64,000 nt of DNA from Herbiconiux sp. L3-i23 (GCF_023734115.1 NZ_AP025737.1:620001-684000), one strand, 5' to 3'; numbered from the stretch's first letter, positions 8,996 to 18,285 are shown. A program made the numbers and translations. Notes: generated from the letters alone by a model not told the origin.

Positions 8996-11364
8996 TCGCG
9001 CAGACCCCCGCTGAGCAGGATGAGCGCCCGAGCGTCCGGCCCACCTCGCGCACCTGGACCGACATCGCGGTCCTCGCGTCGCTCGCCGCGATCGGCATGG
9101 TCGGTCTCACCACCTCCTTCGCCGACTCGCTTTACCTCGTCGCCGGCATCGGCGGAATCGTGGTCGGGGCGGGGGCCGCGCTGCTCGGCTACCTCCTGCG
9201 CTGGCCGGTCGTCACCACCGTGCTCGGCGCGATCGTCGCGTACTTCCTGTTCGGCAGCGCGGTCGCGATGCCGAACGAGGCGCTCTTCCTCGTCGTGCCG
9301 AGCCTGCAGACCCTGTCCGGTCTCGCCGTCGGGGCGGTGTTCGGCTGGGCCGACCTCGTGACCCTGCGGGCGCCCGTCGAACTGCCCTACTACGTCACCG
9401 CGGTGCCGTACGTGTCGGGATGGCTCGTGATGCTGGTGAGCGTCACGCTCGCCCTCCGGTGGTTGCCCGGCCGTGGAGGAGCTTTCCGCTCCGCCCTCGT
9501 GCTGCTCGGCCCGCTCGCCCTCTACGTGGTGGGGGTGCTGCTCGGCACCGAGCAGCCGTTCCTCGCCGGGATCCGCGGCGTCGCGTTCGCGGCGATCGCG
9601 CTCATCTGGCTCAGCCGGCGGCGCCGCGACTCCGCGCGCGTCGCGTCCGCCGCGAACGCCGCGGTGCGTCGTCGCCGCCTCGTGGGTACCGCCGTCGTGG
9701 TCGGCTCGGCCGTCGTATTGGGCGGAGCCGGCGGACTGCTCCTCGCGCCGCCGGTCGACGCCCGCTACGTGCTCCGCGACGAGATCCAGCCGCCGCTCGA
9801 GCCGCTCGACTACCCGAGCCCGCTCGCCGGGTTCCGCATCTACACGAAGGACCTCGACGAGACGGACCTCTTCACCGTCGACGGCCTCGCCGAGGGCGAG
9901 CGGGTGCGGATCGCGACGATGGACAGCTACGACGGCGTCATCTGGGATGTCGCGGGCGCCGAGGAGAGTAGCGACGGGTCGGGCGAGTTCAGTCTCGTCG
10001 GCCGCACCGTCCCCGTGCCCGTCGACGCCGAGGACGGCCGACGGGTGCAGCTCGACGTCTCGGTCAGCGGGTACGACGACGTCTGGCTGCCCGACATCGG
10101 CTACGCGACCGACTTCGGGCTCGACCGGGCGGCCCTCGCCGACCTGCGCTACAACTCCTCGACGGGCACCGCGGTGCTCACCTCCGGGGTCTCGGACGGC
10201 CGCGACTACTCCGTCGCCGCGCTCGTCCCCCAGCCGCCCGCTGACACGGACCTCGTCGACACGCCCGTCGCCACGATCCAGCTCGCCCCCGTCGAGAACG
10301 TTCCCGACATCGTCACCGCGAAGGCGCTCGAGTTCTCGGGCGCCGCGACGACACCGATCGAGAAGCTGCGGAACATCGAGACGGCGCTGAAGACGGGCGG
10401 GTACCTCAGCCACGGCACAGCCTCCGACTCGGCGCCCTCGCGCGCCGGACACGGCGCCGACCGCATGACCGATCTGCTCACCCTCGACCCGATGGTGGGT
10501 GATCAGGAGCAGTACGCGTCGGCGTTCGCGTTGATGGCGCGCAGCCTCGACTACCCGGCCCGCGTGGTGATGGGCTTCGCGCCCGAGGTCCCCGCCGAGG
10601 GCGGACCCGTCACCGTGACCGGCGGCGACGTGACCGCATGGGTCGAGGTCGCCTTCGACGGTGTCGGCTGGATCTCGTTCGACCCGACACCCGACGACAC
10701 CGACGTGCCGCAGAGCCAGGTGCCGCGGCCGCAGACCGAGCCCCAGCCCCAGGTGCGCCAGCCTCCCCGCGCGGAGAACGAGCAGGAGGACCTCGTCAAC
10801 CCGACCGACGTCGAGGACAACGACGAGGACGAGGACCGGCCCTTCGTGCTGCCGGGCTGGGTGCTCGTACTCGCACTGTCGCTGCTGATCCCGCTGCTGA
10901 TCATCGTGGTGCCGCTCGTCATCGTCGCGCTGATCAAGCGCCGCCGTGAGCGCAAGCGCCGGTCGCAGGGCTCGGGGGACGACCGGGTCGCCGGCGCCTG
11001 GGCCGAACTGCTCGACCGGTACGCCGAGCTCGGCTACCCGATCCCCGAGAAGCTGACGAGGCCGCTCACCGCCCGCGAGCTCGAGAACACCGTCGTCGGG
11101 GCCGAAGCCGGGTCGCTCGTAGGCCTCGCGCACCGTGCCGACGACGCCGTCTTCTCCGGACGCAGCATCGACGACGCCGCCGCCGAGCAGGTGTGGACCG
11201 AGGCCCTCGGCGCCGCCGAGATCGCCCGCGCCGCCGCGAGCGGAGCACGACGACTGCGCAGCCGATACCGACTCCGGTCGCTCGCCGACCGGTACCGCGC
11301 ACTGGTGCGCCGCGCCGAACGGTCGGGCGACGCACGAGACACACGACGAGGGGATCGCGCGTGA
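8992..11364 (+). CDS. Membrane transglutaminase-like protein lacking catalytic Cys and His (pseudoenzyme)
   Basis: A 790-residue protein with a block of N-terminal membrane helices (about residues 15-230), a large extracytoplasmic part, one more helix near 620-650 and a charged cytoplasmic tail. The extracytoplasmic core (about 490-570) has the transglutaminase/cysteine-protease scaffold. However, the position of the catalytic Cys in GDCEQ-type sequences is Gln505 (GDQEQYASAF), and the catalytic His of HAWVEV is Thr548 (DVTAWVEV). Only the Asp of FDPTP (D564) remains. It therefore cannot use the normal Cys-His-Asp mechanism and may act as a peptide-binding or scaffold subunit. The start overlaps the DUF58 stop (ATGA). 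Confidence 0.88.
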   Translation: MIAQTPAEQDERPSVRPTSRTWTDIAVLASLAAIGMVGLTTSFADSLYLVAGIGGIVVGAGAALLGYLLRWPVVTTVLGAIVAYFLFGSAVAMPNEALFLVVPSLQTLSGLAVGAVFGWADLVTLRAPVELPYYVTAVPYVSGWLVMLVSVTLALRWLPGRGGAFRSALVLLGPLALYVVGVLLGTEQPFLAGIRGVAFAAIALIWLSRRRRDSARVASAANAAVRRRRLVGTAVVVGSAVVLGGAGGLLLAPPVDARYVLRDEIQPPLEPLDYPSPLAGFRIYTKDLDETDLFTVDGLAEGERVRIATMDSYDGVIWDVAGAEESSDGSGEFSLVGRTVPVPVDAEDGRRVQLDVSVSGYDDVWLPDIGYATDFGLDRAALADLRYNSSTGTAVLTSGVSDGRDYSVAALVPQPPADTDLVDTPVATIQLAPVENVPDIVTAKALEFSGAATTPIEKLRNIETALKTGGYLSHGTASDSAPSRAGHGADRMTDLLTLDPMVGDQEQYASAFALMARSLDYPARVVMGFAPEVPAEGGPVTVTGGDVTAWVEVAFDGVGWISFDPTPDDTDVPQSQVPRPQTEPQPQVRQPPRAENEQEDLVNPTDVEDNDEDEDRPFVLPGWVLVLALSLLIPLLIIVVPLVIVALIKRRRERKRRSQGSGDDRVAGAWAELLDRYAELGYPIPEKLTRPLTARELENTVVGAEAGSLVGLAHRADDAVFSGRSIDDAAAEQVWTEALGAAEIARAAASGARRLRSRYRLRSLADRYRALVRRAERSGDARDTRRGDRA

Positions 11365-14300
11365 GACTCAAGCTGGCTCTGACGAGGCCGAACGGCGGCA
11401 CCACCGACGTGGTCGTCACCGCCGACGCGAACGCCACCGTCGGCGAGATCGCCGAGACGCTGCTGCGCAGCGATCCCGAGCCCGGCGTCGACATCGATTT
11501 GCCCCGCGTCGGAGACCGCCAGCGCGAACTCGACGCGCACACCCTCTCCGTCGCGGCCCCCGCTCAGCGCGGCGGCGTGGTGCTCGCCCCCGACCTGCCG
11601 ATCGCCGATGCGGCGGTCGCGAGCGGCGCCACCGTCACCGTCGTCCCCGTCTCGGGCGACCGGGGCGGCGCGCCGACCGGGCCCGTGCTGGCCGTCGTCC
11701 GCGTCGTCGACGGACCCGACCGCGGCACCGAGTTCCCGATCCGCCGCGGCAGCTCCGTGATCGGCCGCGACGAATCGTGCGAGATCGTGCTGCACGACTC
11801 GCTCGTGTCGAAGCGGCACGCGCGCATCGACGTCACCCGCACCGTCGACGTCGTCGACCTCAACTCGGCCAACGGCGTCGTCGTCGACGGCGACGAGGTC
11901 TCCCGCGTGAGCCTCACCGAAGGGCAGACCGTCCTGATCGGCGGCACGACGCTGCGCGTGCAGCAACTCTCGGTCGACGACGCGCCGGTGCGCGAGGTCT
12001 CGAGCCGGGCCGTCTCCTTCACCCGGTCGCCCACCGTCGAACGCCGCTACCCCGGCACCGAGTACGACGGCCCCGAGGTGCCGAAGGAGCTCGACTCGCT
12101 GCCGTTCCCGTGGATCGCGTTCTTCGCGCCGCTGGTCGCCGGCATCGCGCTCTACCTGTTCCTGCGCAATCCGTTCACCCTCGTGTTCGTCGCGCTCGCC
12201 CCGGTCATCATGCTCGGCACCTACCTCGGGCAGCGCAGCGCCGCGAAGCGCAAGCTGAAGAAGGCCATCGAGCGCTTCGACGCGAAACTGGAGCGCCTCG
12301 ACGGCGTCCTCACCGAGGAGCGCGAGCGGGAGCGGTCGATCCGCGAGGACGAGGCACCCTCGACCGAGCGTCTGTTCGCAGAGGCGGGGAAGCTCGGCCC
12401 GCTGATGTGGTCGCGCCGCCCCGAGCACTGGTCGTTCCTCAACCTGCGACTCGGCACCGGCACCGCACCGAGCCGCAACACCGTGAAGGCGCGCGAGCGA
12501 TTCGACGGCATCCCCGAGTTCCAGGAGCGGCTCGACTCCCTCGTCGAGCGCTACCGGCTGATCGACCGCGTGCCCGTCGTCGAGAGCTTCGTCGACGCCG
12601 GCGCGATCGGCGTCGCGGGAGCCGAGACGGTGTCCGCCCCCGCTGTCAATGCGCTCGTCGCCCAGCTCGCCGCCCTCTACTCGCCCGCCGAGCTGGCGAT
12701 CGGCGCGATGGTCGGCCCCACGTGGGGCGAGAAGCTCGACTGGATGAAGTGGCTGCCGCACGTCGGATCGCCCCAGTCGCCGCTCGAGGGCGTGCACCTC
12801 GCCGACTCCGCGACGACCGGCACCGCGATGCTCGCCCGGCTCGAGCAGATCGTCGCCGAACGACTCGAGTCGAAGCGCCCCAAGGAGCGCACCGGGGCTC
12901 GCGGTCCCCTCGACCCCGAGGACTCGGTGATGCTCCGCGGCGCGGCGCCCGCGGAGGCGGAGATCGACCTGCGCCCCGAGCCGCCCTGCCTGCTCGTGCT
13001 CATCGCCGACGAGGCGCCCGTCGACCGTGCCCGCCTCATCGCCCTCGTGGAGCGCGCCGCCCTCGCGGGCGTCCTGCCCGTCTGGATCGGCCCGTCGGTC
13101 GACGCGCTGCCCGCCGGGTGCCGCACGTACCTCGCGCTCACCGGTGCGGGCACCGGTCGTGTCGGTTACGTGCGCACCGGTGAGACCGTCGACGCCGTCG
13201 AGATCGCGCAGCTCGAGCAGACCGCAGCCCGTGAGTACGCCCGCTCGCTCGCCGCGGTCGCCGACGCCGGCGCTCCGCGCACCGACGAGAGCGACGTCCC
13301 GCGCGCGGTGTCCCTCGTGAGCCTGCTCGGCGCCGACCTCGCCCGCTCATCCGACGCCGTGCTCGAACGCTGGCGCGAGAACGACTCGCTGCTCGACCGT
13401 CGTCCGGGCGTCACGCAACGTCCTCGCCGAGCCGGCAAGCTGCGCGCCCTCGTCGGCCAGGGCAGCGTCGACGCGATGCACCTCGACCTGCGCACCCAGG
13501 GCCCGCACGCCCTCGTCGGCGGCACCACCGGATCCGGCAAGAGCGAGTTCCTGCAGTCGTGGGTGCTCGGCATGGCCGCCGAGTACAGCCCCGACCGGGT
13601 CACCTTCCTGCTCGTCGACTACAAGGGCGGATCCGCGTTCGCCGACTGCGTGAACCTCCCGCACGCCGTCGGCCTCGTCACCGACCTCGACCAGCACCTG
13701 GTCCGCCGTGCACTCACCAGCCTCCGGGCGGAGCTGCGCTACCGCGAGCACGTCCTCAACCTCAAGAAGGCGAAGGACCTGCTCGACCTCGAGAAGCGCG
13801 GCGACCCGGACACGCCGCCGGCCCTCGTCATCGTGATCGACGAGTTCGCCGCTCTCGCGGGCGAGATCCCGGAGTTCGTCGACGGCGTCGTCGACATCGC
13901 CCAGCGCGGACGCTCGCTCGGGATCCACCTGATCATGGCGACCCAGCGGCCGGCGGGTGTCATCCGCGACAACCTCCGCGCGAACACCAACCTGCGCATC
14001 GCCCTGCGGATGGCCGACGAGTCGGACAGCTCCGACGTGCTCGGCGACCCCGTCGCGGCCGGCTTCGACCCGGCGATCCCCGGCCGTGCGGTCGCGAAGA
14101 CCGGGCCGGGGCGCCTCACCACCTTCCAATCCGGCTACGCCGGCGGCTGGACGAGCGAGGACGCCGAACCCGCCAGCATCGAGATCGCGAGCCTCGGCTT
14201 CGGCGCCGAGCGGCCGTGGGAGCGTGCCGACGACGGCACTGACATCGTCGCCGCGGAGCCCGGGCCCACCGACATCGCCCGTCTCGTGGCCGCGCTCCGC

Positions 14301-15872
14301 GCCGCGGCGTCGGGAGCCCAGGTTCCGCCGCCGCGCAGGCCGTGGCTGCCCGAGCTCGCTGCGAGCTACGACGTGGGGCTGCTGCGCCAGCGCACCGACG
14401 CGGAACTGCTCATCGGCGTCGCGGACGACGCGTCGACGCAGAGCCAGTACCCCGTCTACTTCCGCCCCGACACCGACGGCAACATGGCGGTGTACGGCGC
14501 GAGCGGCACCGGCAAGAGCGTCGCGCTGCGCACCCTCGCCGTCGCCGCCGCGATCACCCCGCGCGGCGGCCCGGTCGAGGTTTACGGCGTCGACTTCACC
14601 TCGGGCGGGCTCAGCATGCTCGAGGGGCTGCCGCACGTCGGCGCGATCATCGCGGGCGATGACACCGAGCGCATCGCCCGGCTCTTCGCCCGGCTGACGG
14701 CGATCATCGACGAGCGCGCCCAGCGGTACGCGTCGGTACGCGCGGGCGACATCCGCGAGTACCGGCGCCTCGCCGAGCAGCCCGACGAACCGCGCATCCT
14801 GCTGTTCATCGACGGCATGGCGGCGTTCCGGCAGGAGCACGAGTTCGCCACCACGAAGTCGTTCGCCCTGTTCCAGCAGATCATCTCCGACGGACGCAGC
14901 GTCGGCGTGCACGTCGTCGTCACGGCCGACCGTCCGGCGACGATCTCGCCGTCCGTTGCGGCGTCGATGCAGCGCAAGCTCGTGCTGCGGCTCACCGACG
15001 ACACCGATTACGCGACCGTCGACGCCCCGGTCGACGTGCTCGGGTCGGGGTCCCCTCCCGGACGCGGAGTTCTCGACCAGCTCGAGGTGCAGGTCGCGGT
15101 GCTCGGCGGCACCAGCAACACCGCCGAGCAGGCGCGCTCGATCGAGCGTCTCGCCACCACGCTGCGCGCCCGCGGCGTCCGCGAGGCGCCGCCCGTGCTG
15201 CGGCTGCCGTCCGACATCGCCCTTGAAACGATCCAGGGCAGCACGCCGGGGCTCCTGCCGGTCGGTGTCGAAGACGAGTCGCTCGCCCCGATCGGCGTCG
15301 AAGCCGAGGGCGTGCTGATGATCTCTGGTCCTCCGGGCAGCGGACGCAGCACCACCCTCGAGACGCTCATCCGCGGACTCGCCGCGGCGGGCGACCGCGA
15401 GATCCACTACCTCGGCACGGCTCGCTCGCACATCGGGCGGCTGCCGCAGCTCGCCTCCGCGGCGACGGGCGTCGACGACGTCCAGGCCGCCGCGGTGACG
15501 CTCGCCGCGGCGGTGGCGGAGGGACGCACGGGGCTCGTCGTCGTCGTCGAATCGCTCGCCGACTTCCTTTCCACCCCGGCGGACGCGGCCCTCGTCGCGC
15601 TGTTCAAGGCGCTGAAGCGCAGCGACAACCTGCTCGTGGCCGAGTCGGAGACGAGCACCTGGGCGTCCTCCTGGCCGCTTCTGCTGGAGGTGAAGAGCGC
15701 GCGGCGCGGAATCGCGCTGCAGCCCGACCAGAGCGAGGGCGACCTGCTCTTCCGCACCAGCTTCCCGCGGGCGAAGCGGTCGCAGTTCCCCGTCGGTCGC
15801 GGCTACCTCGTGGCGGGAGGCAAGACGGCGCTCGTGCAGGTCGCGCGAACGACCGGGGCGGCGGACGGGTAG
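11361..15872 (+). CDS. FHA-containing FtsK/SpoIIIE (EccC/EssC-like) type VII secretion ATPase
   Basis: A protein of 1503 residues from the GTG overlapping the previous stop. It starts with a ubiquitin-like segment (about 1-95), then an FHA domain (about 105-195, GRDES with R136, SKRH, LNSANG) and a pair of membrane helices (about 247-295). Three FtsK/SpoIIIE ATPase domains follow. Domain 1 has GGTTGSGKS (K727) and VIDEF (D827-E828). Domain 2 has YGASGTGKS (K1052) and FIDG. Domain 3 has GPPGSGRS with Arg1329 in place of the Walker Lys, so it is probably inactive. This layout matches the EssC/EccC motors that bind WXG100 substrates, and the FHA order resembles Firmicute EssC. The WXG100 genes lie directly downstream. 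It is the strongest evidence for secretion in this cluster. Confidence 0.92.
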   Translation: MRLKLALTRPNGGTTDVVVTADANATVGEIAETLLRSDPEPGVDIDLPRVGDRQRELDAHTLSVAAPAQRGGVVLAPDLPIADAAVASGATVTVVPVSGDRGGAPTGPVLAVVRVVDGPDRGTEFPIRRGSSVIGRDESCEIVLHDSLVSKRHARIDVTRTVDVVDLNSANGVVVDGDEVSRVSLTEGQTVLIGGTTLRVQQLSVDDAPVREVSSRAVSFTRSPTVERRYPGTEYDGPEVPKELDSLPFPWIAFFAPLVAGIALYLFLRNPFTLVFVALAPVIMLGTYLGQRSAAKRKLKKAIERFDAKLERLDGVLTEERERERSIREDEAPSTERLFAEAGKLGPLMWSRRPEHWSFLNLRLGTGTAPSRNTVKARERFDGIPEFQERLDSLVERYRLIDRVPVVESFVDAGAIGVAGAETVSAPAVNALVAQLAALYSPAELAIGAMVGPTWGEKLDWMKWLPHVGSPQSPLEGVHLADSATTGTAMLARLEQIVAERLESKRPKERTGARGPLDPEDSVMLRGAAPAEAEIDLRPEPPCLLVLIADEAPVDRARLIALVERAALAGVLPVWIGPSVDALPAGCRTYLALTGAGTGRVGYVRTGETVDAVEIAQLEQTAAREYARSLAAVADAGAPRTDESDVPRAVSLVSLLGADLARSSDAVLERWRENDSLLDRRPGVTQRPRRAGKLRALVGQGSVDAMHLDLRTQGPHALVGGTTGSGKSEFLQSWVLGMAAEYSPDRVTFLLVDYKGGSAFADCVNLPHAVGLVTDLDQHLVRRALTSLRAELRYREHVLNLKKAKDLLDLEKRGDPDTPPALVIVIDEFAALAGEIPEFVDGVVDIAQRGRSLGIHLIMATQRPAGVIRDNLRANTNLRIALRMADESDSSDVLGDPVAAGFDPAIPGRAVAKTGPGRLTTFQSGYAGGWTSEDAEPASIEIASLGFGAERPWERADDGTDIVAAEPGPTDIARLVAALRAAASGAQVPPPRRPWLPELAASYDVGLLRQRTDAELLIGVADDASTQSQYPVYFRPDTDGNMAVYGASGTGKSVALRTLAVAAAITPRGGPVEVYGVDFTSGGLSMLEGLPHVGAIIAGDDTERIARLFARLTAIIDERAQRYASVRAGDIREYRRLAEQPDEPRILLFIDGMAAFRQEHEFATTKSFALFQQIISDGRSVGVHVVVTADRPATISPSVAASMQRKLVLRLTDDTDYATVDAPVDVLGSGSPPGRGVLDQLEVQVAVLGGTSNTAEQARSIERLATTLRARGVREAPPVLRLPSDIALETIQGSTPGLLPVGVEDESLAPIGVEAEGVLMISGPPGSGRSTTLETLIRGLAAAGDREIHYLGTARSHIGRLPQLASAATGVDDVQAAAVTLAAAVAEGRTGLVVVVESLADFLSTPADAALVALFKALKRSDNLLVAESETSTWASSWPLLLEVKSARRGIALQPDQSEGDLLFRTSFPRAKRSQFPVGRGYLVAGGKTALVQVARTTGAADG

Positions 15873-15905
15873 TCCTCCCCATCGCGTCCGGCCGAGGGTC
15901 TTCCT

Positions 15906-15911
15906 TAGGCT
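15906..15911 (+). promoter_or_regulatory. Candidate -10 element for the WXG100 gene
   Basis: TAGGCT sits about 50 bases before the WXG100 start, in the only sizeable gap downstream of the secretion ATPase gene. An AAAGGA ribosome-binding site follows near 15946. No clear -35 is visible. An internal promoter here would let the small secreted protein be made at higher levels than the motor. Confidence 0.35.
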
Positions 15912-15959
15912 GGCAACCACCAGGGGGACACGGGTTCCTCGAGACGAAAGGACAGTTCA

Positions 15960-16226
15960 ATGGCAGATTGGATCGGACAGAACCCCGACGAGGTCAACGA
16001 CCTGGCGGCGCTCTTCGACACGAAGGCGGGGGAGCTCGAGTCGCTCGTCCAGGCGATCAGCGCGAAGCTGGCCGGCACCACCTGGCAGGGCCCCGACCGC
16101 ACCCGCTTCGAGACCCAGGACTGGACCAACATCCAGACCAACCTCAACCAGGCCGCCCAGGTGCTCCGCGACACCGGAACGGTCGCGCGCAACAACGCCA
16201 CCGAGCAGGTCAACGCCTCGGCCTGA
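15960..16226 (+). CDS. WXG100 family type VII secretion protein (EsxA/EsxB-like)
   Basis: An 88-residue, mostly helical protein with W42-Q43-G44 at the turn between two helices, the hallmark of WXG100 proteins. These are secreted as helical hairpin dimers by FtsK/EccC-type ATPases. A C-terminal YxxxD/E export signal is not obvious, since the end reads ATEQVNASA. The gene follows the EccC-like motor directly and has its own AAAGGA ribosome-binding site. It is a likely substrate or a structural component of the system. Confidence 0.92.
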   Translation: MADWIGQNPDEVNDLAALFDTKAGELESLVQAISAKLAGTTWQGPDRTRFETQDWTNIQTNLNQAAQVLRDTGTVARNNATEQVNASA

Positions 16227-16237
16227 TCCGAGCTCGT

Positions 16238-16261
16238 CAGGGGGCGGGCGACCGCCCCCTG
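16238..16261 (+). terminator. Perfect 10-bp GC-rich hairpin with a GCGA tetraloop
   Basis: CAGGGGGCGG pairs exactly with CCGCCCCCTG around a GCGA (GNRA) loop, 12 bases after the first WXG100 stop. No T-run follows. It may act as a partial terminator or as a 3' stabiliser that raises the first WXG100 protein above the downstream genes. Confidence 0.55.
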
Positions 16262-16304
16262 AGCAGCACGAAGCATCACCAGCCGTTCGCAAGGGGAGAG
16301 GGAC

Positions 16305-16523
16305 ATGTCGGAAGCGTCGATGAACAGCGCTGCGGCGGCGATCCGCAGCGCGCAGGCCACGATGGCCGGCGCGATCAGTTCGCTGACGCAGGCGACGACA
16401 TGGTCCGGCGCCGACTCCGACCGGTTCGAGCGCGACTGGCGCGACCAGGTGTCGACGCCCCTGCTGAACGCTGCGGCCACCATCGATGGTGCCCGCTTCA
16501 CCGAGATCGGAGGCGGCTCGTGA
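16305..16523 (+). CDS. Second, short WXG100-like protein
   Basis: A 72-residue Ala-rich helical protein with W33-S34-G35 between two predicted helices, so it is a shorter WXG100 relative. It has a good AAGGGGAGAGG ribosome-binding site before the ATG. It ends with a Gly-rich tail whose TGA overlaps the GTG of the next gene. Paired WXG100 genes often encode heterodimers, so it may pair with the 88-residue protein upstream. It may also serve as a targeting partner for the larger protein encoded directly after it. Confidence 0.82.
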   Translation: MSEASMNSAAAAIRSAQATMAGAISSLTQATTWSGADSDRFERDWRDQVSTPLLNAAATIDGARFTEIGGGS

Positions 16524-17782
16524 GCAAGCTCGGCATGTCACCGTCGTCGGTGCGCGCGCAGGCGGCGATCATCCGCGCCCAGCTCGGCGCGCTCGACGAC
16601 GCGGCGCACATCGCGAGCACCGCGCGGGCGCAGGGCTACAACCCGAGCGGGTGGGGCCTGCAGGACGGCGACCGCGTGCTCTCGCCCGGCGCCCTCGCGT
16701 CGGTGGGCACCGCGTACACGACCATCATCGAGGCGAAGGCCGCCGCCGAGCGGCTGCTGGCCACCCTCGAGGCGCAGATCGCCGAGCAGGAGCAGGCGAG
16801 CGGCGTCGTGTTCGGCGGACCAGGATCGACCGGCCCCGGCGGGGTCACCCCCACGAACCCCTTCGGCGGCAGCCAGGGATCGACGTCGACGAGCGGCCTC
16901 CCGGTCACCACGACAACGTCGAGATCAGGCGTCGTGGCCGAGAGCGAATCGGAGTTCAACCCGGGCGAATGGACCTTCGGCAGCAAGCCGTCGGCGAACC
17001 CGTTCGACCCGATGAAGCCGGCGGAGGAGAAGTACACCGTCGGCCTCGAGACCACGACCAGGGTCGGTGTGGGCGCCAGCGAGACCACGACCACCACCGA
17101 CGGCAACGAGACCACCTCGACCGGCACCTCCAATTTCGCCGGGGTCACCGGCACGAACAAATCGGAGCTCGAGATCTCGGAGGACGAGATCAAGCTCTCC
17201 GGCGAGGCGAGCATCGGCATCGGCGCCGAGGCGAAGGCCGAGGCGAGCTACGAGAACGAGGAGCTCGGCATCTCGGCCGATGCCAACGCCTCGGCATCCG
17301 TCTCCGCGAAGGCGGAGGCCGGAGCCGAGATCGGCATCGACGAGAACGGCGACATGGTCGTCGGCCTCAGCGCCGGCGCGAGCGCCATGGCCACCGTCGC
17401 CGGCGCCGCCACCGCGACCGTCGGACCCATGACGCTGAGCGCCGAGGGCAAGGCCCAGGCGGGCGCCCGCGCCGAAGCCGAGGCCACCGCGACCATCGGT
17501 CCCGACGGCATCAGCGCCAAGGCGGGAGTCGACGCGTTCGCCGGTGCGGAGGCCGAGGGCAGCGTTTCCGGTGAGATCTTCGGCGGCGAAGCCCAGGCCA
17601 CCGGCCGCGTCTACGCTGGGATCGGCTTCACGGCCGACGCCTCCGTGGAGATGACCGCCGACAACGTCTCGGTCAGCCTCGATCTCGGGGCCGCGATCGG
17701 TGTCGGCGCCGGATTCTCGGTCGACTTCAGCTTCAGTCCCGCCGAGATGGCCGACGACCTGTTCGGTCTGTTCGGCTTCTGA
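16520..17782 (+). CDS. Repetitive Ala/Glu/Ser-rich protein, probable type VII cargo
   Basis: A protein of 420 residues from the GTG overlapping the second WXG100 stop. Residues 1-95 are helical (SSVRAQAAIIRAQLG and later EAKAAAERLLATLEAQI), a helix-pair shape like WXG/LXG targeting regions but without a clear WXG. Residues about 96-215 are a Gly/Ser/Thr/Pro linker. Residues about 216-415 are short alternating stretches such as SADANASASVSAKAEAGAE and TATIGPDGISAKAG, with almost no aromatic residues until the FSFSPAEM and FGLFGF end. This looks like a repetitive beta structure. No enzymatic toxin motif is visible. Its position suggests a secreted effector or surface polymer, which is inference. 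Confidence 0.7.
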   Translation: MSKLGMSPSSVRAQAAIIRAQLGALDDAAHIASTARAQGYNPSGWGLQDGDRVLSPGALASVGTAYTTIIEAKAAAERLLATLEAQIAEQEQASGVVFGGPGSTGPGGVTPTNPFGGSQGSTSTSGLPVTTTTSRSGVVAESESEFNPGEWTFGSKPSANPFDPMKPAEEKYTVGLETTTRVGVGASETTTTTDGNETTSTGTSNFAGVTGTNKSELEISEDEIKLSGEASIGIGAEAKAEASYENEELGISADANASASVSAKAEAGAEIGIDENGDMVVGLSAGASAMATVAGAATATVGPMTLSAEGKAQAGARAEAEATATIGPDGISAKAGVDAFAGAEAEGSVSGEIFGGEAQATGRVYAGIGFTADASVEMTADNVSVSLDLGAAIGVGAGFSVDFSFSPAEMADDLFGLFGF

Positions 17783-17802
17783 CCCACGAGAGGATCATCC
17801 TG

Positions 17803-18285
17803 ATGACCACACCCGTGTCCTTCCCGAGCGCCGCGTTCCCGGCGTTCCCCTCGGTGACACTGCAGGTGCCCGACGAGTGGCAGGCGATCAACGCGTACGG
17901 CTCGATCCTCGCCGTCGCCGAGCCCGTCGAGCCCGGGGCGTTCCGCAGCAACGTCGTCGTCGCGATCTCGCGCTTCGGCTCCGACTACGAGCTCCAGACC
18001 GCGGTCGACGCGGTGGTGAAGAAGTTCGGGGAGCAGCCCGACGTCGCGGTGCTCGGCCAGGAGGAGCGCCAGGTGCTCGGAGTCCCCGGCTTCCGGATGG
18101 AGGCGAGCTTCACCGCCGAGGGCGTCGGAACCCTCGTGCAGGCCATCCACCTCGCGGTCATCCGGTCCGGCTCGATGAGCGACCTCGTGCAGATCACCGG
18201 CAGCGCCGCGGGCGGGCAGGCTAAGCAGGTCTGGCCGACGATCCGCGCCATCCTCGACTCGGCCACGAACGAGGCGGGCGCATGA
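17803..18285 (+). CDS. Mog1/PsbP-like (LpqN-type fold) small protein
   Basis: A 160-residue protein without a signal peptide or lipobox. The opening FPSVTLQVPDEW and a following beta-alpha-beta pattern ending in PTIRAILDSA resemble the Mog1/PsbP/DUF1795 fold seen in LpqN-type actinobacterial proteins. The family match is by overall pattern only. It follows the repetitive protein after 20 bases with a GAGAGGATC ribosome-binding site. Its TGA overlaps the next ATG. It may be a cytosolic chaperone or adaptor for the secreted proteins, which is inference from position. Confidence 0.6.
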   Translation: MTTPVSFPSAAFPAFPSVTLQVPDEWQAINAYGSILAVAEPVEPGAFRSNVVVAISRFGSDYELQTAVDAVVKKFGEQPDVAVLGQEERQVLGVPGFRMEASFTAEGVGTLVQAIHLAVIRSGSMSDLVQITGSAAGGQAKQVWPTIRAILDSATNEAGA

